Positions 15,868 to 24,250 of a DNA stretch of 42,184 nucleotides are shown piece by piece. Origin of the DNA: Candidatus Levilactobacillus faecigallinarum (GTDB lineage: Bacteria > Bacillota > Bacilli > Lactobacillales > Lactobacillaceae); assembly GCA_019113985.1 (NCBI GenBank), contig DXGJ01000036.1:1-42184 (forward strand). The letters are read 5' to 3'. The position numbers and the translations under genes were made by a program. A model generated the notes under the pieces. The model saw only the letters and a program-made list of their open reading frames with translations. It had not been told where the DNA came from and did no database searches. Each line of letters begins with the position of its first letter. Within the stretch, counting starts at the first letter, position 1.

Positions 15868-16533
15868 CTAGTCTTTTTGGTTATAGCTCAAAACTTGAAT
15901 ATCGTCCTTAGTCAGGGCCAACTTGGTCAGACTTCCATTGGCGGGCCGCACGCTCAGGTCGTACTTCCCATGGCCATACCGCTCCATCAGACTCAGCAAC
16001 GTGTTCCCGTGGCTGATCATCAAAACGTTATCGCCATCCCGTAACGCTGGATTATGACGAATCAGCTCAAAGCCCTGATCGACCCGAGCCCAGTACTCCT
16101 GATTGTTTTCCGCCTGGCGGAACGGATCGGCCGCCTTCAAGAAGTCCTTGGCCTTACCAATCGAATACTTGGATTCGATGTCCTTAAACGTCGGTACACC
16201 GTGAGGAGCGCCCGCAACGTACCAGGCCTGCGCCATGTCGGTACCCTCGTAGTAGCCGTAAAACTCTTCTCTAAAGAACGGTGACGTGGTCAGTTGCGCT
16301 GCCGGGGCTGACTGGTTAGCCGCCAAGATTGTCCGGGCAGTCTGCTCGGCCCGGGTGGTATCACTGCAATAGGCGGCGGCAAACTGCACACTACTTAACC
16401 GGTCCCCCGCTTGCTGTGCGTCCGCAATCCCCGCTTCGGTCAGTGGTGAGTTACTCCATCCCTGTAATTTGTTATAAATGTTGAAGTAGGTTTGGCCGTG
16501 CCGCACCACGTACAGCGTAATCTGTTTATCCAT
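15868..16533 (-). CDS. Histidine phosphatase family protein (phosphoglycerate mutase-like)
   Basis: The 221-residue enzyme has the catalytic motif VVRHGQT with His12, then LQGWSNSPLTEAG. The second histidine is in LMISHGNTLLSL and an acidic partner in FFREEFYGYYEG. The family contains phosphatases and mutases; cofactor-independent phosphatase activity is more likely than true mutase, but the substrate is unknown. It is first in a two-gene unit with the GNAT enzyme. An extended -10 (TGGTACACT) lies upstream on the minus strand. Confidence 0.85.
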   Translation of the reverse strand: MDKQITLYVVRHGQTYFNIYNKLQGWSNSPLTEAGIADAQQAGDRLSSVQFAAAYCSDTTRAEQTARTILAANQSAPAAQLTTSPFFREEFYGYYEGTDMAQAWYVAGAPHGVPTFKDIESKYSIGKAKDFLKAADPFRQAENNQEYWARVDQGFELIRHNPALRDGDNVLMISHGNTLLSLMERYGHGKYDLSVRPANGSLTKLALTKDDIQVLSYNQKD

Positions 16534-16721
16534 AACGTCTCCACACCTTTCGTTTTATGAGCTACCTCTAGTGTACCAAATAACCCTTGCAAAGCGGTTA
16601 CATTTTGGCGCTTGCCTTAAAGTTTTTCTAAACTTGCCGCGCAGATGTACCACCCCTCTGATTATTTGCTAGGATGGGGGAAATGTGGCTGTTACCGTTT
16701 TCCGGTTTTACCGGATGGCTT

Positions 16722-16732
16722 TATGGTAGAAT
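16722..16732 (+). promoter_or_regulatory. Extended -10 promoter of ltaS
   Basis: TATGGTAGAAT is identical to the 11-mer before the TerC-family gene and the Sm-like gene. An inverted repeat TCCGG-TTTTA-CCGGA precedes it at about 16701-16715. Confidence 0.6.
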
Positions 16733-16767
16733 AAGGCTACTTATTCTGTACGAAGGAGCAATTTATC

Positions 16768-18900
16768 GTGGAACGTTTCAAACGCATCTGGTCTCGAACT
16801 GGTACCCGGATGGGCTTCGTGGCCCTACTGGTGATCCTATTCTGGCTAAAAACCCTGGTCGCCTACTTTGTCGACTTCAACTTAAATCTGAGCGATCCGT
16901 TTCAATTCCTGATTCTTTTATTGAACCCCATCGCAACGACGCTCCTCCTCTTCGGGTTGGCCCTGTACTTCAAGCGGGCCCGCTTCTTCTACCCGTTCCT
17001 GTTTATCATCGACATTCTCAACACGTTGTTGCTCTACATCAACGTCATCTACTTCCGAGAATTCACCGACTTCATGACCGTTAGTACCATGCTGGGATAT
17101 TCCAAGGTTGACCAGGGGCTCTCCGGGAGCTCGCTGGCCCTGACCTCCCCCCACGACATCCTCTACTGGCTGGACCTAGTCATCGTTTTGGTCTTGCTTG
17201 CGACCCGGCGAATCTACGTCGATCCCCGTCCGGTCAACAAACGCGTGGGCCTGGCCGTGACCTCCGCATCGCTCCTACTCCTGACGTTTAACCTGACGCT
17301 GGGAGAGATGGACCGGCCGCAACTCCTGACCCGGACCTTCGACCGGACCTACGTGGTCAAATACTTGGGGCTAGACGCCTTTACCGTGTACGATGGTATC
17401 AAGACCCAGCACACCAGTGAAGTCCGCTCACACGCCAAAAAATCGGAATTAGACGGCATCCTTAAGTTCGTTCATAAGAACTACGCGTCGCCCGATAAAA
17501 AGCTCTACGGCGTCGCCAAGAAGAAGAACGTTATCGTGATTCACTTGGAAAGCTTCCAGCAATTCCTGATCAACAAGAAGATCAACGGTCAAGAGGTCAC
17601 GCCGTTCCTGAACAAGCTCTACAAGAGCAAGGCGACCTACAGCTTTGACAACTTCTTCCATGAGGTCGGCCAAGGGAAAACGTCCGACGCCGAGACCATG
17701 CTGGAGACCGGGACGTTTGGCCTATCGCAAGGGTCGCTGTTCACCCAGTTGGGGAACGACAACACCTTCCAGGCCGCTCCGGCCATCTTCGACAAGGCTG
17801 GCTACACCACCGCGGTCTTCCACGGGAACGTCGCCAGCTTCTGGAATCGGAGTAACACTTACAAGAACCTAGGTTACCAGTACTTCTTCGATGCCAGTTA
17901 TTACGACACCTCAGGCGATAAGTCCCTGGGGTACGGGTTGAAGGACAAGTTGCTCTTCAACGACTCAGTCAAGTACCTACAGCACCTGCAACAGCCGTTT
18001 TACGTGAAGTATCTGACGGTCACCAACCACTTCCCGTTCACCCTGGACAAGGAAGATTCGACCTTCAAGACGCCGAACACTGGGGATAAGACCGTCGATA
18101 ATTACTTCAAGACGGCCCATTACCTGGATCAATCGATCAAGGAATTCTACCACTACCTGAATAAATCAGGATTGGCCAAGAACTCGCTAGTCATGATTTA
18201 CGGGGACCATTACGGGATTTCAAACTCCTCAAATAAGAGTCTCGCCAAGTTGCTCGGGGTCGATCCAGATGACTGGAACGATTACGACAACGCCCAGCTC
18301 CAACGGGTTCCCCTGATGTTCAACATGCCCGGTTACACGCACGGGAAGGTCGAGCACCAATACGGTGGTGAGATTGACGTGCTGCCGACCCTGATGCACC
18401 TGATGGGTCTGAGCACCAAGAAGTACTTGCAGTTTGGGACCGACCTGTTCTCCAAAGAACATAACCAAGTGGTCGCCTTCCGAAACCGTGATTGGGAGAG
18501 TCCCGACTACACCTCGATTGACGGGACGATTTATAGCAACAAGACCAAGCAGGAGATTCATCCGGATAAGAAGTTGCAGGCCCAGATCGACAAGATGCAG
18601 AAGCACGTCAATCAGGCCTTGAACTACTCGGATTCATTGAACCAGAAAAATCTGCTGCGCTTCTACCACCCTAAGGGCTTCACGGCCGTTGACCCTAACG
18701 ACTACAACTATGCCGACGGACTGGAGAAGGCCGAAAAGATTGAAACCAAGCTGGGGCTGAAGTCAACTAGCCTGTTCTCACGCAACGGCGACAAATCCAC
18801 GCAGTCGTGGTACTCGACCGACGCACCGGAACTGAACCACAAGGAAACGGATTCGAACCGAATCAAGATTACCAACCAAGACGACACCAGTGGCAAATAA
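16768..18900 (+). CDS. ltaS: Lipoteichoic acid synthase family protein
   Basis: The 710-residue protein polymerises glycerol phosphate from phosphatidylglycerol onto a lipid anchor at the outer membrane face. It has five N-terminal membrane segments (to about residue 180) and then an extracellular sulfatase-fold domain. The metal-binding Glu261 is in HLESFQQ, the nucleophile Thr305 is in GQGKTSDAE, and later metal ligands lie in YGDHYGIS. The start is GTG behind GAAGGAG. The C-terminal tail is long and charged. It is monocistronic with a strong terminator. A primase-type paralogue (LtaP) cannot be excluded. Confidence 0.88.
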   Translation: MERFKRIWSRTGTRMGFVALLVILFWLKTLVAYFVDFNLNLSDPFQFLILLLNPIATTLLLFGLALYFKRARFFYPFLFIIDILNTLLLYINVIYFREFTDFMTVSTMLGYSKVDQGLSGSSLALTSPHDILYWLDLVIVLVLLATRRIYVDPRPVNKRVGLAVTSASLLLLTFNLTLGEMDRPQLLTRTFDRTYVVKYLGLDAFTVYDGIKTQHTSEVRSHAKKSELDGILKFVHKNYASPDKKLYGVAKKKNVIVIHLESFQQFLINKKINGQEVTPFLNKLYKSKATYSFDNFFHEVGQGKTSDAETMLETGTFGLSQGSLFTQLGNDNTFQAAPAIFDKAGYTTAVFHGNVASFWNRSNTYKNLGYQYFFDASYYDTSGDKSLGYGLKDKLLFNDSVKYLQHLQQPFYVKYLTVTNHFPFTLDKEDSTFKTPNTGDKTVDNYFKTAHYLDQSIKEFYHYLNKSGLAKNSLVMIYGDHYGISNSSNKSLAKLLGVDPDDWNDYDNAQLQRVPLMFNMPGYTHGKVEHQYGGEIDVLPTLMHLMGLSTKKYLQFGTDLFSKEHNQVVAFRNRDWESPDYTSIDGTIYSNKTKQEIHPDKKLQAQIDKMQKHVNQALNYSDSLNQKNLLRFYHPKGFTAVDPNDYNYADGLEKAEKIETKLGLKSTSLFSRNGDKSTQSWYSTDAPELNHKETDSNRIKITNQDDTSGK

Positions 18901-18902
18901 GC

Positions 18903-18960
18903 CGCAAAAAAACCGCGAGACACCCTTCCGAATGGAAAAAGGTGTCCCGCGGTTTTTTGC
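18903..18960. terminator. Terminator after ltaS
   Basis: A long stem pairs AAAAAACCGCG and GACACC with GGTGTC and CGCGGTTTTTT. Poly-A and poly-T tails make it bidirectional. Confidence 0.85.
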
Positions 18961-18973
18961 TTATATCTTTAAT

Positions 18974-19189
18974 TTATATCGTCCCAGCGTATGCCCCTAC
19001 CTTGATGACGATCCAATGAACATGAGCAAGCGCATCAACGCCATTTAAAATCATAAATAAATCGTTGATTCAGGCTTTGATATCGTATCCTGCTTATCGG
19101 AGTATTTCAATCAACAATCACCGTACATTTACATCGGTTGCCATTCTCAATTTTTCAGGTGACATGTCGACTCTTCCATCGTCCACTTT
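18974..19189 (-). pseudogene. Possible decayed gene remnant
   Basis: One minus-strand frame reads plausible protein broken by three stops: DMSPEKLRMATDVNVR, then LLIEILR, AGYDIKA, and INDLFMILNGVDALAHVHW. The interruptions are TGA, TAA and TGA, which could derive from CGA and CAA codons. No family is recognised and chance is not excluded. It lies between the ltaS terminator and a structured repeat. Confidence 0.3.
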
Positions 19190-19233
19190 ATCAACTCAAC
19201 GAACGGTAATGGTCACAGACAAGCTTAGCTGGA

Positions 19234-19380
19234 GGGACGGTTCTGGGGGGCCAGAGTGGTGAAATTTGTGTTAGTCGGGCGAGTTTTCCCGGCTTACACA
19301 AAGGCCGAGCTTGAAGACTCACGGGTTGGGTGAGGCTTCAAGTCGCGCCCACCACGGACACGGCCCCCCAGAACCGTCCC
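19234..19380 (+). repeat. Structured three-way-junction repeat, copy 5
   Basis: The outer stem is a perfect 19 bp, 19234-19252 with 19362-19380. Arm 1 pairs TTTGTGTTAGTCGGG with CCCGGCTTACACAAA, with the same T-T mismatch. Arm 2 pairs CTTGAAG with CTTCAAG and CTCAC with GTGAG. The constant motifs AGGCCGAG and GCGCCCACCAC flank the arms. The fold is the most complete in the window. Confidence 0.8.
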
Positions 19381-19438
19381 GGAAGCGGCAATCCCCCACC
19401 AGTACTACACACTAGTTCTCAGGCTCAATATTACCTGC

Positions 19439-20428
19439 TTAATGGCCGATTGAGGTACTATGAATGGGGCTGCGACGGTCGGGGAAGTAGGTGTCCATGA
19501 TACTGTGGACGGCCAACGGCGCCTCACCATAGCCAGTCGCAATCAGCGGCTGCTTGCCCGGGTAGGTCACGCCGTCACCAATCGCATAGACGCCAGGCTC
19601 GCTAGTTGCCATGGTCGGCTCGACGGCGATCAGCCGCCGCTCCCGGGCAACATTAAGGTCCCAGCCCTCGATGACGTGGTAATCAGACGTAAAACCATAA
19701 CTAACCAACACGTCGTCAACAATTAGGTGGTCCTCTTCCTGCTCCCCGACCCGCTTGACCGTCACATCAACGGCGCCATCCGGCGTGGTAGCAAGTCCGC
19801 GAATCAAGTACGGCGTCTGCACCCGAACACTGGACGCGTGCAACAGATCGACCATGTGTTCCAACCCACGGAACTGATCCCGGCGGTGTAACAAGGTGAC
19901 CGACTGGGCCACGGGTTCCAGCATCAAGGCTTGGTCGATGGCCGAATCACCGCCCCCGGCGACCAGGACCCGTTTACCGCGGAGTTGCGCCTTGTCTGGC
20001 ACGCTATACCGCAAGTGACCGGCTTGCTGCAACACATCGGCGCCCGCAACGTTTAGTGGCCGCGGGGTAAATGCCCCGTTGCCCACCGCGATGATGACGG
20101 TCTTACTCCGAGTCGTCCCGGCTGGCGTGGTGATTTCAAAACCAGCGGCCACGCGCTTCAAGTTGGTGACCGGCTGATTGGTCTTGATGGTCAACGGGAA
20201 TTGCGCCAACTGTTGCCGTTGGGCAGCCACCAAGTCGCGGCCCAGTACCGCCGGGAAGCCAGCCACATCAAGGATTGTTTTCTCCGGATACAGTGCGTTG
20301 ACCTGACCACCCAAATCTTCGAGGCTCTCAAGTAACTGGGTCTTGGCCTTACGCATTCCCGCGTAAAAAGCCGCAAACATCCCGGTTGGACCACCGCCAA
20401 TAATTGAAATATCGTAAGTTTCCGTCAT
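19439..20428 (-). CDS. Ferredoxin/flavodoxin--NADP+ reductase, thioredoxin-reductase-like type
   Basis: The 329-residue flavoprotein moves electrons between NADPH and ferredoxin or flavodoxin. The FAD motif GGGPTG is at 11-16, followed by the type-2 FNR signature LGGQVNALYPEK. The NADPH motif is VAGGGDSAID, and the C-terminal FAD motif is YAIGDGVTYPGK. There is no CxxC redox pair, which rules out thioredoxin reductase. GGAGGAAAAGC precedes the ATG. Only 41 bases separate it from the divergent hydrolase gene. Confidence 0.88.
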   Translation of the reverse strand: MTETYDISIIGGGPTGMFAAFYAGMRKAKTQLLESLEDLGGQVNALYPEKTILDVAGFPAVLGRDLVAAQRQQLAQFPLTIKTNQPVTNLKRVAAGFEITTPAGTTRSKTVIIAVGNGAFTPRPLNVAGADVLQQAGHLRYSVPDKAQLRGKRVLVAGGGDSAIDQALMLEPVAQSVTLLHRRDQFRGLEHMVDLLHASSVRVQTPYLIRGLATTPDGAVDVTVKRVGEQEEDHLIVDDVLVSYGFTSDYHVIEGWDLNVARERRLIAVEPTMATSEPGVYAIGDGVTYPGKQPLIATGYGEAPLAVHSIMDTYFPDRRSPIHSTSIGH

Positions 20429-20469
20429 AGCTTTTCCTCCATAAATTTGTGAATTGAAAGGTGACTTGT

Positions 20470-21228
20470 ATGCGCCACACCCGTCTCTTAATTAGTTTCA
20501 TTGTAACAGGCCTGCTGTTCGCTGGCCTCCTAGGGGCTTGGTCGACCCACCATCAAGTGCTCCACGACGCCCACTATCCCCAGACGCGCACAGCGACCCT
20601 CTTATTACCAGGGGATGGTGGTAACTGGCTCTCCCTGCGTAGCATGACGCTTACGCTGAGTCAGCCCCACGTCGCGACCCACAGCTTGACGGCCCACGTG
20701 GCGACTAACGGGACCGTGACCTGGGACCAGCTGGCCCCCGTTCGGGACAACAATCCCATAATTCCGGTCCTCTTCGCCGACAACACCCATCCTCAACGCG
20801 AATCCGACCAACTAGTCACGGTTCTGAGCCAATTACGGACCCGCTACCATATTTCCCGGGTTAACCTGGTCGGGCATTCTTCCGGTGGCATGATTGCCCT
20901 GGACTACCTGAATCAGGCAACGCTCGCCCCCGTAACCGTCGACCACCTGGTCTGCATCGGCGCGGACTTTCCCGGCCAATCGCCACTCAGACGGGATTAT
21001 CCGCAGTTACGTGTCTTGAATCTCGCTGGCGTTATCGACAACGTTCCCAACGACGGCGAAGTCCCGGTCAGTGACGCGCAACAGTTGCGCCCCTTAGTCA
21101 CGGGGCATGTCGCCAGCTACCGGCTTCGCCTGGTTCGTGGCCACCTATGGCAAACGGAGCATTCGCTGCTTCACGAGAACGGTCAGGTCGATCGGCAAAT
21201 CGCCGACTTTATCTATCCCCCCAGCTGA
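20470..21228 (+). CDS. Secreted DUF915-type alpha/beta hydrolase
   Basis: The 252-residue protein has an N-terminal membrane/signal segment (LLISFIVTGLLFAGLLGAW). The nucleophile elbow is VGHSSGGM, acidic candidates lie in NDGEVPVSD and the histidine in LVRGHLWQTEH. I chose the ATG at 20470, six bases after AAAGGTG, over an in-frame GTG nine bases upstream. The substrate is unknown. A paralogue lies at 25093-25941. The 3' end overlaps the convergent PrsW-type gene by 16 bp. Confidence 0.8.
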   Translation: MRHTRLLISFIVTGLLFAGLLGAWSTHHQVLHDAHYPQTRTATLLLPGDGGNWLSLRSMTLTLSQPHVATHSLTAHVATNGTVTWDQLAPVRDNNPIIPVLFADNTHPQRESDQLVTVLSQLRTRYHISRVNLVGHSSGGMIALDYLNQATLAPVTVDHLVCIGADFPGQSPLRRDYPQLRVLNLAGVIDNVPNDGEVPVSDAQQLRPLVTGHVASYRLRLVRGHLWQTEHSLLHENGQVDRQIADFIYPPS

Positions 21229-22256
21229 GTCCGTCGGAGAATCCGTTGCCCCTGAAGGGTCCGGGCCTCCCGCAGGCCGGCATTGATGAGGACAAAGATG
21301 GCCAGCCAGCCAACGGCGATTAGCACCCACTGTTGCAGGTATAGAATGTTCAGGACGGCAAACGGGGCGTTCCAGTCCCAGGCCGCATGCAACGCGATGG
21401 CGAGCAGGTAAAAGCGCAGGAACTTCGGTGCCACCATGTTGCTCCCGGTGACCGGCTGGTGCCGGTCCTTAGCCAGGATGATGGCTGCGCCCATAATGGC
21501 CGACCAGATGGTATGGGTCCCGATAGCTTGCCAGCTACGCATCAGCAGGGTCACGATGCCGTACTGCCCGGTATAGCCGGCGGTCTCGAAGACTGCGAAC
21601 CCGGCACCGATGGCCGCACCAATCAACAGGCCGTTAAAGATATAGTTCAGGTGAAATTGATTAATAAAGTAGGCAATAATCAGCATTTTGGCGGTCTCTT
21701 CGATAAAGCCAATGATCACCGCTGACTCCCACGACACCCCGTTCCCCGACGGAATCAGGGAATACAGAATCATGGTCGCGACCAGGGAGAGAATCCCCCC
21801 CACCAGGAAAACGGTCAAAAGCTGATAGACCGAGATATTCTGAAAAACGTTGATTTCAAAGAACATAATCAGCAACGCGAATGGTACCGTCAGTGACCCA
21901 ATAAAAATCATGCCCGGCACCGCGTTGCTACTCCGGAAAACCAGGAACAGCATGGCCAATAACACGAAGCTCGTCCCCAAGAGTGCAAAGACCCGGGAGA
22001 AGAGCCAGGGCTTGACCGGCATCACGGAGACCGCCTCCAGTGATGGCGTGGTATCCCGGGTGCCGACGATGAACAACGACTCCGCGTCATCGCGGGTGTG
22101 CGGTTTAAAGACCTCGGAGAACATGGCGAACAGGTGAATCTCAACCACCTTATTCTCACCCGTCCATTCGTTAATTTCCTTGGTGGTTTCATCGAGCAGG
22201 TGGTTGTGGTAATGGAACCGACCTTTAAACGGTTTTACTGAATCCTTATTGGTCAT
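21213..22256 (-). CDS. PrsW-family intramembrane metalloprotease
   Basis: The 347-residue protein has a soluble N-terminal region (about 1-85) and eight or so membrane segments. The PrsW catalytic motifs are present in order: EETAK in a membrane helix, FAVFE, HTIWS and HAAWD. In relatives this protease cuts anti-sigma factors; no such partner is visible here. I chose the ATG at 22256, nine bases after GAGGGGG; in-frame starts further upstream have no such site. The hydrolase gene converges on it, with overlapping ends. Confidence 0.82.
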   Translation of the reverse strand: MTNKDSVKPFKGRFHYHNHLLDETTKEINEWTGENKVVEIHLFAMFSEVFKPHTRDDAESLFIVGTRDTTPSLEAVSVMPVKPWLFSRVFALLGTSFVLLAMLFLVFRSSNAVPGMIFIGSLTVPFALLIMFFEINVFQNISVYQLLTVFLVGGILSLVATMILYSLIPSGNGVSWESAVIIGFIEETAKMLIIAYFINQFHLNYIFNGLLIGAAIGAGFAVFETAGYTGQYGIVTLLMRSWQAIGTHTIWSAIMGAAIILAKDRHQPVTGSNMVAPKFLRFYLLAIALHAAWDWNAPFAVLNILYLQQWVLIAVGWLAIFVLINAGLREARTLQGQRILRRTQLGG

Positions 22257-22335
22257 TCGAAAAATCCCCCTCATTCCGGTCCGTTTGTGTATGTGTCCTA
22301 TCTTACCTTGATGTGAAGAGCGCTTCAACATGGGG

Positions 22336-22364
22336 TTGCGAAATGAAACCCGTTACATTATAGT
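22336..22364 (+). promoter_or_regulatory. Promoter of the nucleoside hydrolase gene
   Basis: TTGCGA (22336-22341) and TATAGT (22359-22364) are 17 bp apart. Just upstream an imperfect inverted repeat, TGTGAAG with CTTCAACA (22312-22330), could be an operator. It does not fit the cre consensus. Confidence 0.6.
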
Positions 22365-22412
22365 TAAGTTGGGCTTTGTGCCCAATTACGACTCAAAGGG
22401 GATTAGTTTACT

Positions 22413-23372
22413 ATGGCAAAACGTAAAATGATTTTGGATCTGGATACCGGTATCGATGACTCCTTAGCAATCGCTTACGCTTTAGGTGCACCGGATGTTG
22501 ACTTAATTGGTATCATGGGTTCTTACGGGAACGTTTATGTTGACGATGGCGCCAAGAACGCCTTAAAGATTTTGGAACTGTTGGGTCACACTGACATTCC
22601 TGTCTACGTTGGCGAGAGCCACTCATCAACCACTGACCACTTCGACCGGATGCAAGTTAGTTCCGACATCCACGGGGAAAATGGGATTGGCCAAGTTGAC
22701 TTACCAGAACCAACGCGGGCCGTTGAAACGGGCTCCGCTGAAGACTTCCTGATTGATTCCGTACATAAATACGGTAAGGACTTGACCTTAGTGCCAACCG
22801 GCCCAATGACCAACCTGGCAGCCGCTTTAAAGAAGGCACCAGAAATCGCAACCGAAATTGGTAACATGACCTTCATGGGTGGTGCCTTGACCCTTCCTGG
22901 TAACGTGACCTTCGTTGCTGAAGCCAACATCAACCAAGACCCAGAAGCTGCCGATGCCGTTCTGACCAGCCCAATGCATTCAACCATGGTTGGTTTGGAC
23001 GTTACCCTGCGGACGCTCTTGACCCGCAAGGAAACCCAACAATGGCGTGACTTAGGCACCGAAGCCGGTGAAAAGTTCGCCGACATCGTGGACTACTACA
23101 TCGACGCTTACCGTCAATTCAACGACAACCTGGGTGGTTGTGCTTTGCACGACCCACTGGCCGTTGGGGTTGCCCTGGACCCAAGCTTCGTCACCACGAT
23201 TGACCTGAACATGCGGGTCAAGTACGGTAAGGAAGACTACGCCCGGACTATCGGTGACGAGAACCGCTTGAACGAACCAACCAACGTCAAGGTTGCCGTT
23301 CAAGTTGAAAAGGACCGTTACCTGAAGACCTTCATGGAATACTTGACGGCTTTGTTCAAAGCTAACAAGTAA
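22413..23372 (+). CDS. Nucleoside hydrolase (IunH-like)
   Basis: The 319-residue enzyme cleaves the N-glycosidic bond of nucleosides to free base and ribose. The calcium-binding motif DLDTGIDD is at residues 9-16. The family motif PTGPMTNLAAAL and a late active-site region HDPLAVGVALDP are present. There is no signal peptide, so it acts in the cytoplasm as part of nucleoside salvage. It uses TTC, GGT, CCA and GAA codons more uniformly than its neighbours, which suggests strong expression. It has its own promoter and terminator. Confidence 0.9.
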   Translation: MAKRKMILDLDTGIDDSLAIAYALGAPDVDLIGIMGSYGNVYVDDGAKNALKILELLGHTDIPVYVGESHSSTTDHFDRMQVSSDIHGENGIGQVDLPEPTRAVETGSAEDFLIDSVHKYGKDLTLVPTGPMTNLAAALKKAPEIATEIGNMTFMGGALTLPGNVTFVAEANINQDPEAADAVLTSPMHSTMVGLDVTLRTLLTRKETQQWRDLGTEAGEKFADIVDYYIDAYRQFNDNLGGCALHDPLAVGVALDPSFVTTIDLNMRVKYGKEDYARTIGDENRLNEPTNVKVAVQVEKDRYLKTFMEYLTALFKANK

Positions 23373-23398
23373 GCTTTATTTCTAAACTGACCCAACCA

Positions 23399-23439
23399 AA
23401 CCAGCTCGTGAGCTTGCTCATGGGCTGGTTTTTTTATGG
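23399..23439 (+). terminator. Terminator after the nucleoside hydrolase gene
   Basis: AACCAGCTC pairs with GGGCTGGTT and TGAGC with GCTCA in one long stem, followed by TTTTTTT. Confidence 0.85.
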
Positions 23440-23460
23440 GATTAATTGACACCCAACTAG

Positions 23461-23495
23461 AAAAAGCGCCACCGTTCCCTATCAGAACGGCGACG
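23461..23495 (-). terminator. Terminator of the secreted basic protein gene
   Basis: On the minus strand GTCGCCGTTC pairs with GAACGGTGGC (G-T wobbles), followed by GCTTTTT. Confidence 0.75.
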
Positions 23496-23514
23496 CCCGT
23501 TAGTCCATTGATTT

Positions 23515-24168
23515 CTAGTAGAACATCTTGACCAAAGTACTGCTGAGTTGGTCGGAGATTTGGGTGGCCACTTGAGCTTCCTGAGCGGTCGTCCAGTTAT
23601 TTTGCTTTGCATTCTGCGCGGCAACGGTCTTGCTGTACGCATCGATCCGCGACTTGCCGTACTTGTTCATGTAACTCTGTGCGGGACTGGTCTTGGTCTG
23701 CGTGTAGGTAACCTTGGTCCCCTTGGTTGCCAGCCGACGGTTCGTGCCCTTAGTCAAGTAAGCGGTAAACTTGGTGGCTGATTTCTTGGTCAACTTGAAC
23801 GTGTAGACCTTTTTTGACAAAGATTGCACGGTCTTCTGGTTGGCCGTCTTATAGGTCACCAGCTTGTACTTAAACGTCAAGGTCCGACCATTCTTGCTGA
23901 CCTTCCCCTTACCCTGGAGAATACCATGCTGCACGTTAATGGCTTTATCAAAGTCTCCCAGGATAACGTATGGCTGCGTCTTCTTCCCATCCGTTAAAGA
24001 TGCGATGTGAAACGCCGTCTTGGTCTTGGCACTCTTGTAATAGCGGGTTAAATCCGCCGTCTTAAATCGTGGCTTGGCCTTAGCACTCGCAACACTCGGC
24101 GTCGCCAGACCCCCAAATGTTCCCAGTGTTAACGCTACGACTCCTAACTTCATCCATAAACGTCGCAT
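23515..24168 (-). CDS. Secreted lysine- and threonine-rich protein of unknown function
   Basis: The 217-residue product has a clear signal peptide (residues 1-29, ending SVASA-K). The mature protein is strongly basic and rich in beta-forming segments such as YVILGDFDKAINVQHGILQG and TLTFKYKLVTYKT. A helical C terminus (TAQEAQVATQISDQLSSTL) follows. I do not recognise the family. A strong AAGGAGGAGAT site precedes the ATG. It could be wall-associated through its charge. Confidence 0.75.
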   Translation of the reverse strand: MRRLWMKLGVVALTLGTFGGLATPSVASAKAKPRFKTADLTRYYKSAKTKTAFHIASLTDGKKTQPYVILGDFDKAINVQHGILQGKGKVSKNGRTLTFKYKLVTYKTANQKTVQSLSKKVYTFKLTKKSATKFTAYLTKGTNRRLATKGTKVTYTQTKTSPAQSYMNKYGKSRIDAYSKTVAAQNAKQNNWTTAQEAQVATQISDQLSSTLVKMFY

Positions 24169-24250
24169 GACCCAATCTCCTCCTTAAAGTTACGTCACTT
24201 CACCTTTCATGGTGCCACTTAACCGCTGAAACCACAAGCGAATCACCCGT

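Noticed and set aside
16585-16605. Minus-strand ATGTAACCGCTTTGC as a cre site between the phosphatase gene and ltaS
   Set aside because: It misses the conserved C near the right end of the cre consensus and lacks the symmetry of the two sites at 36 kb.
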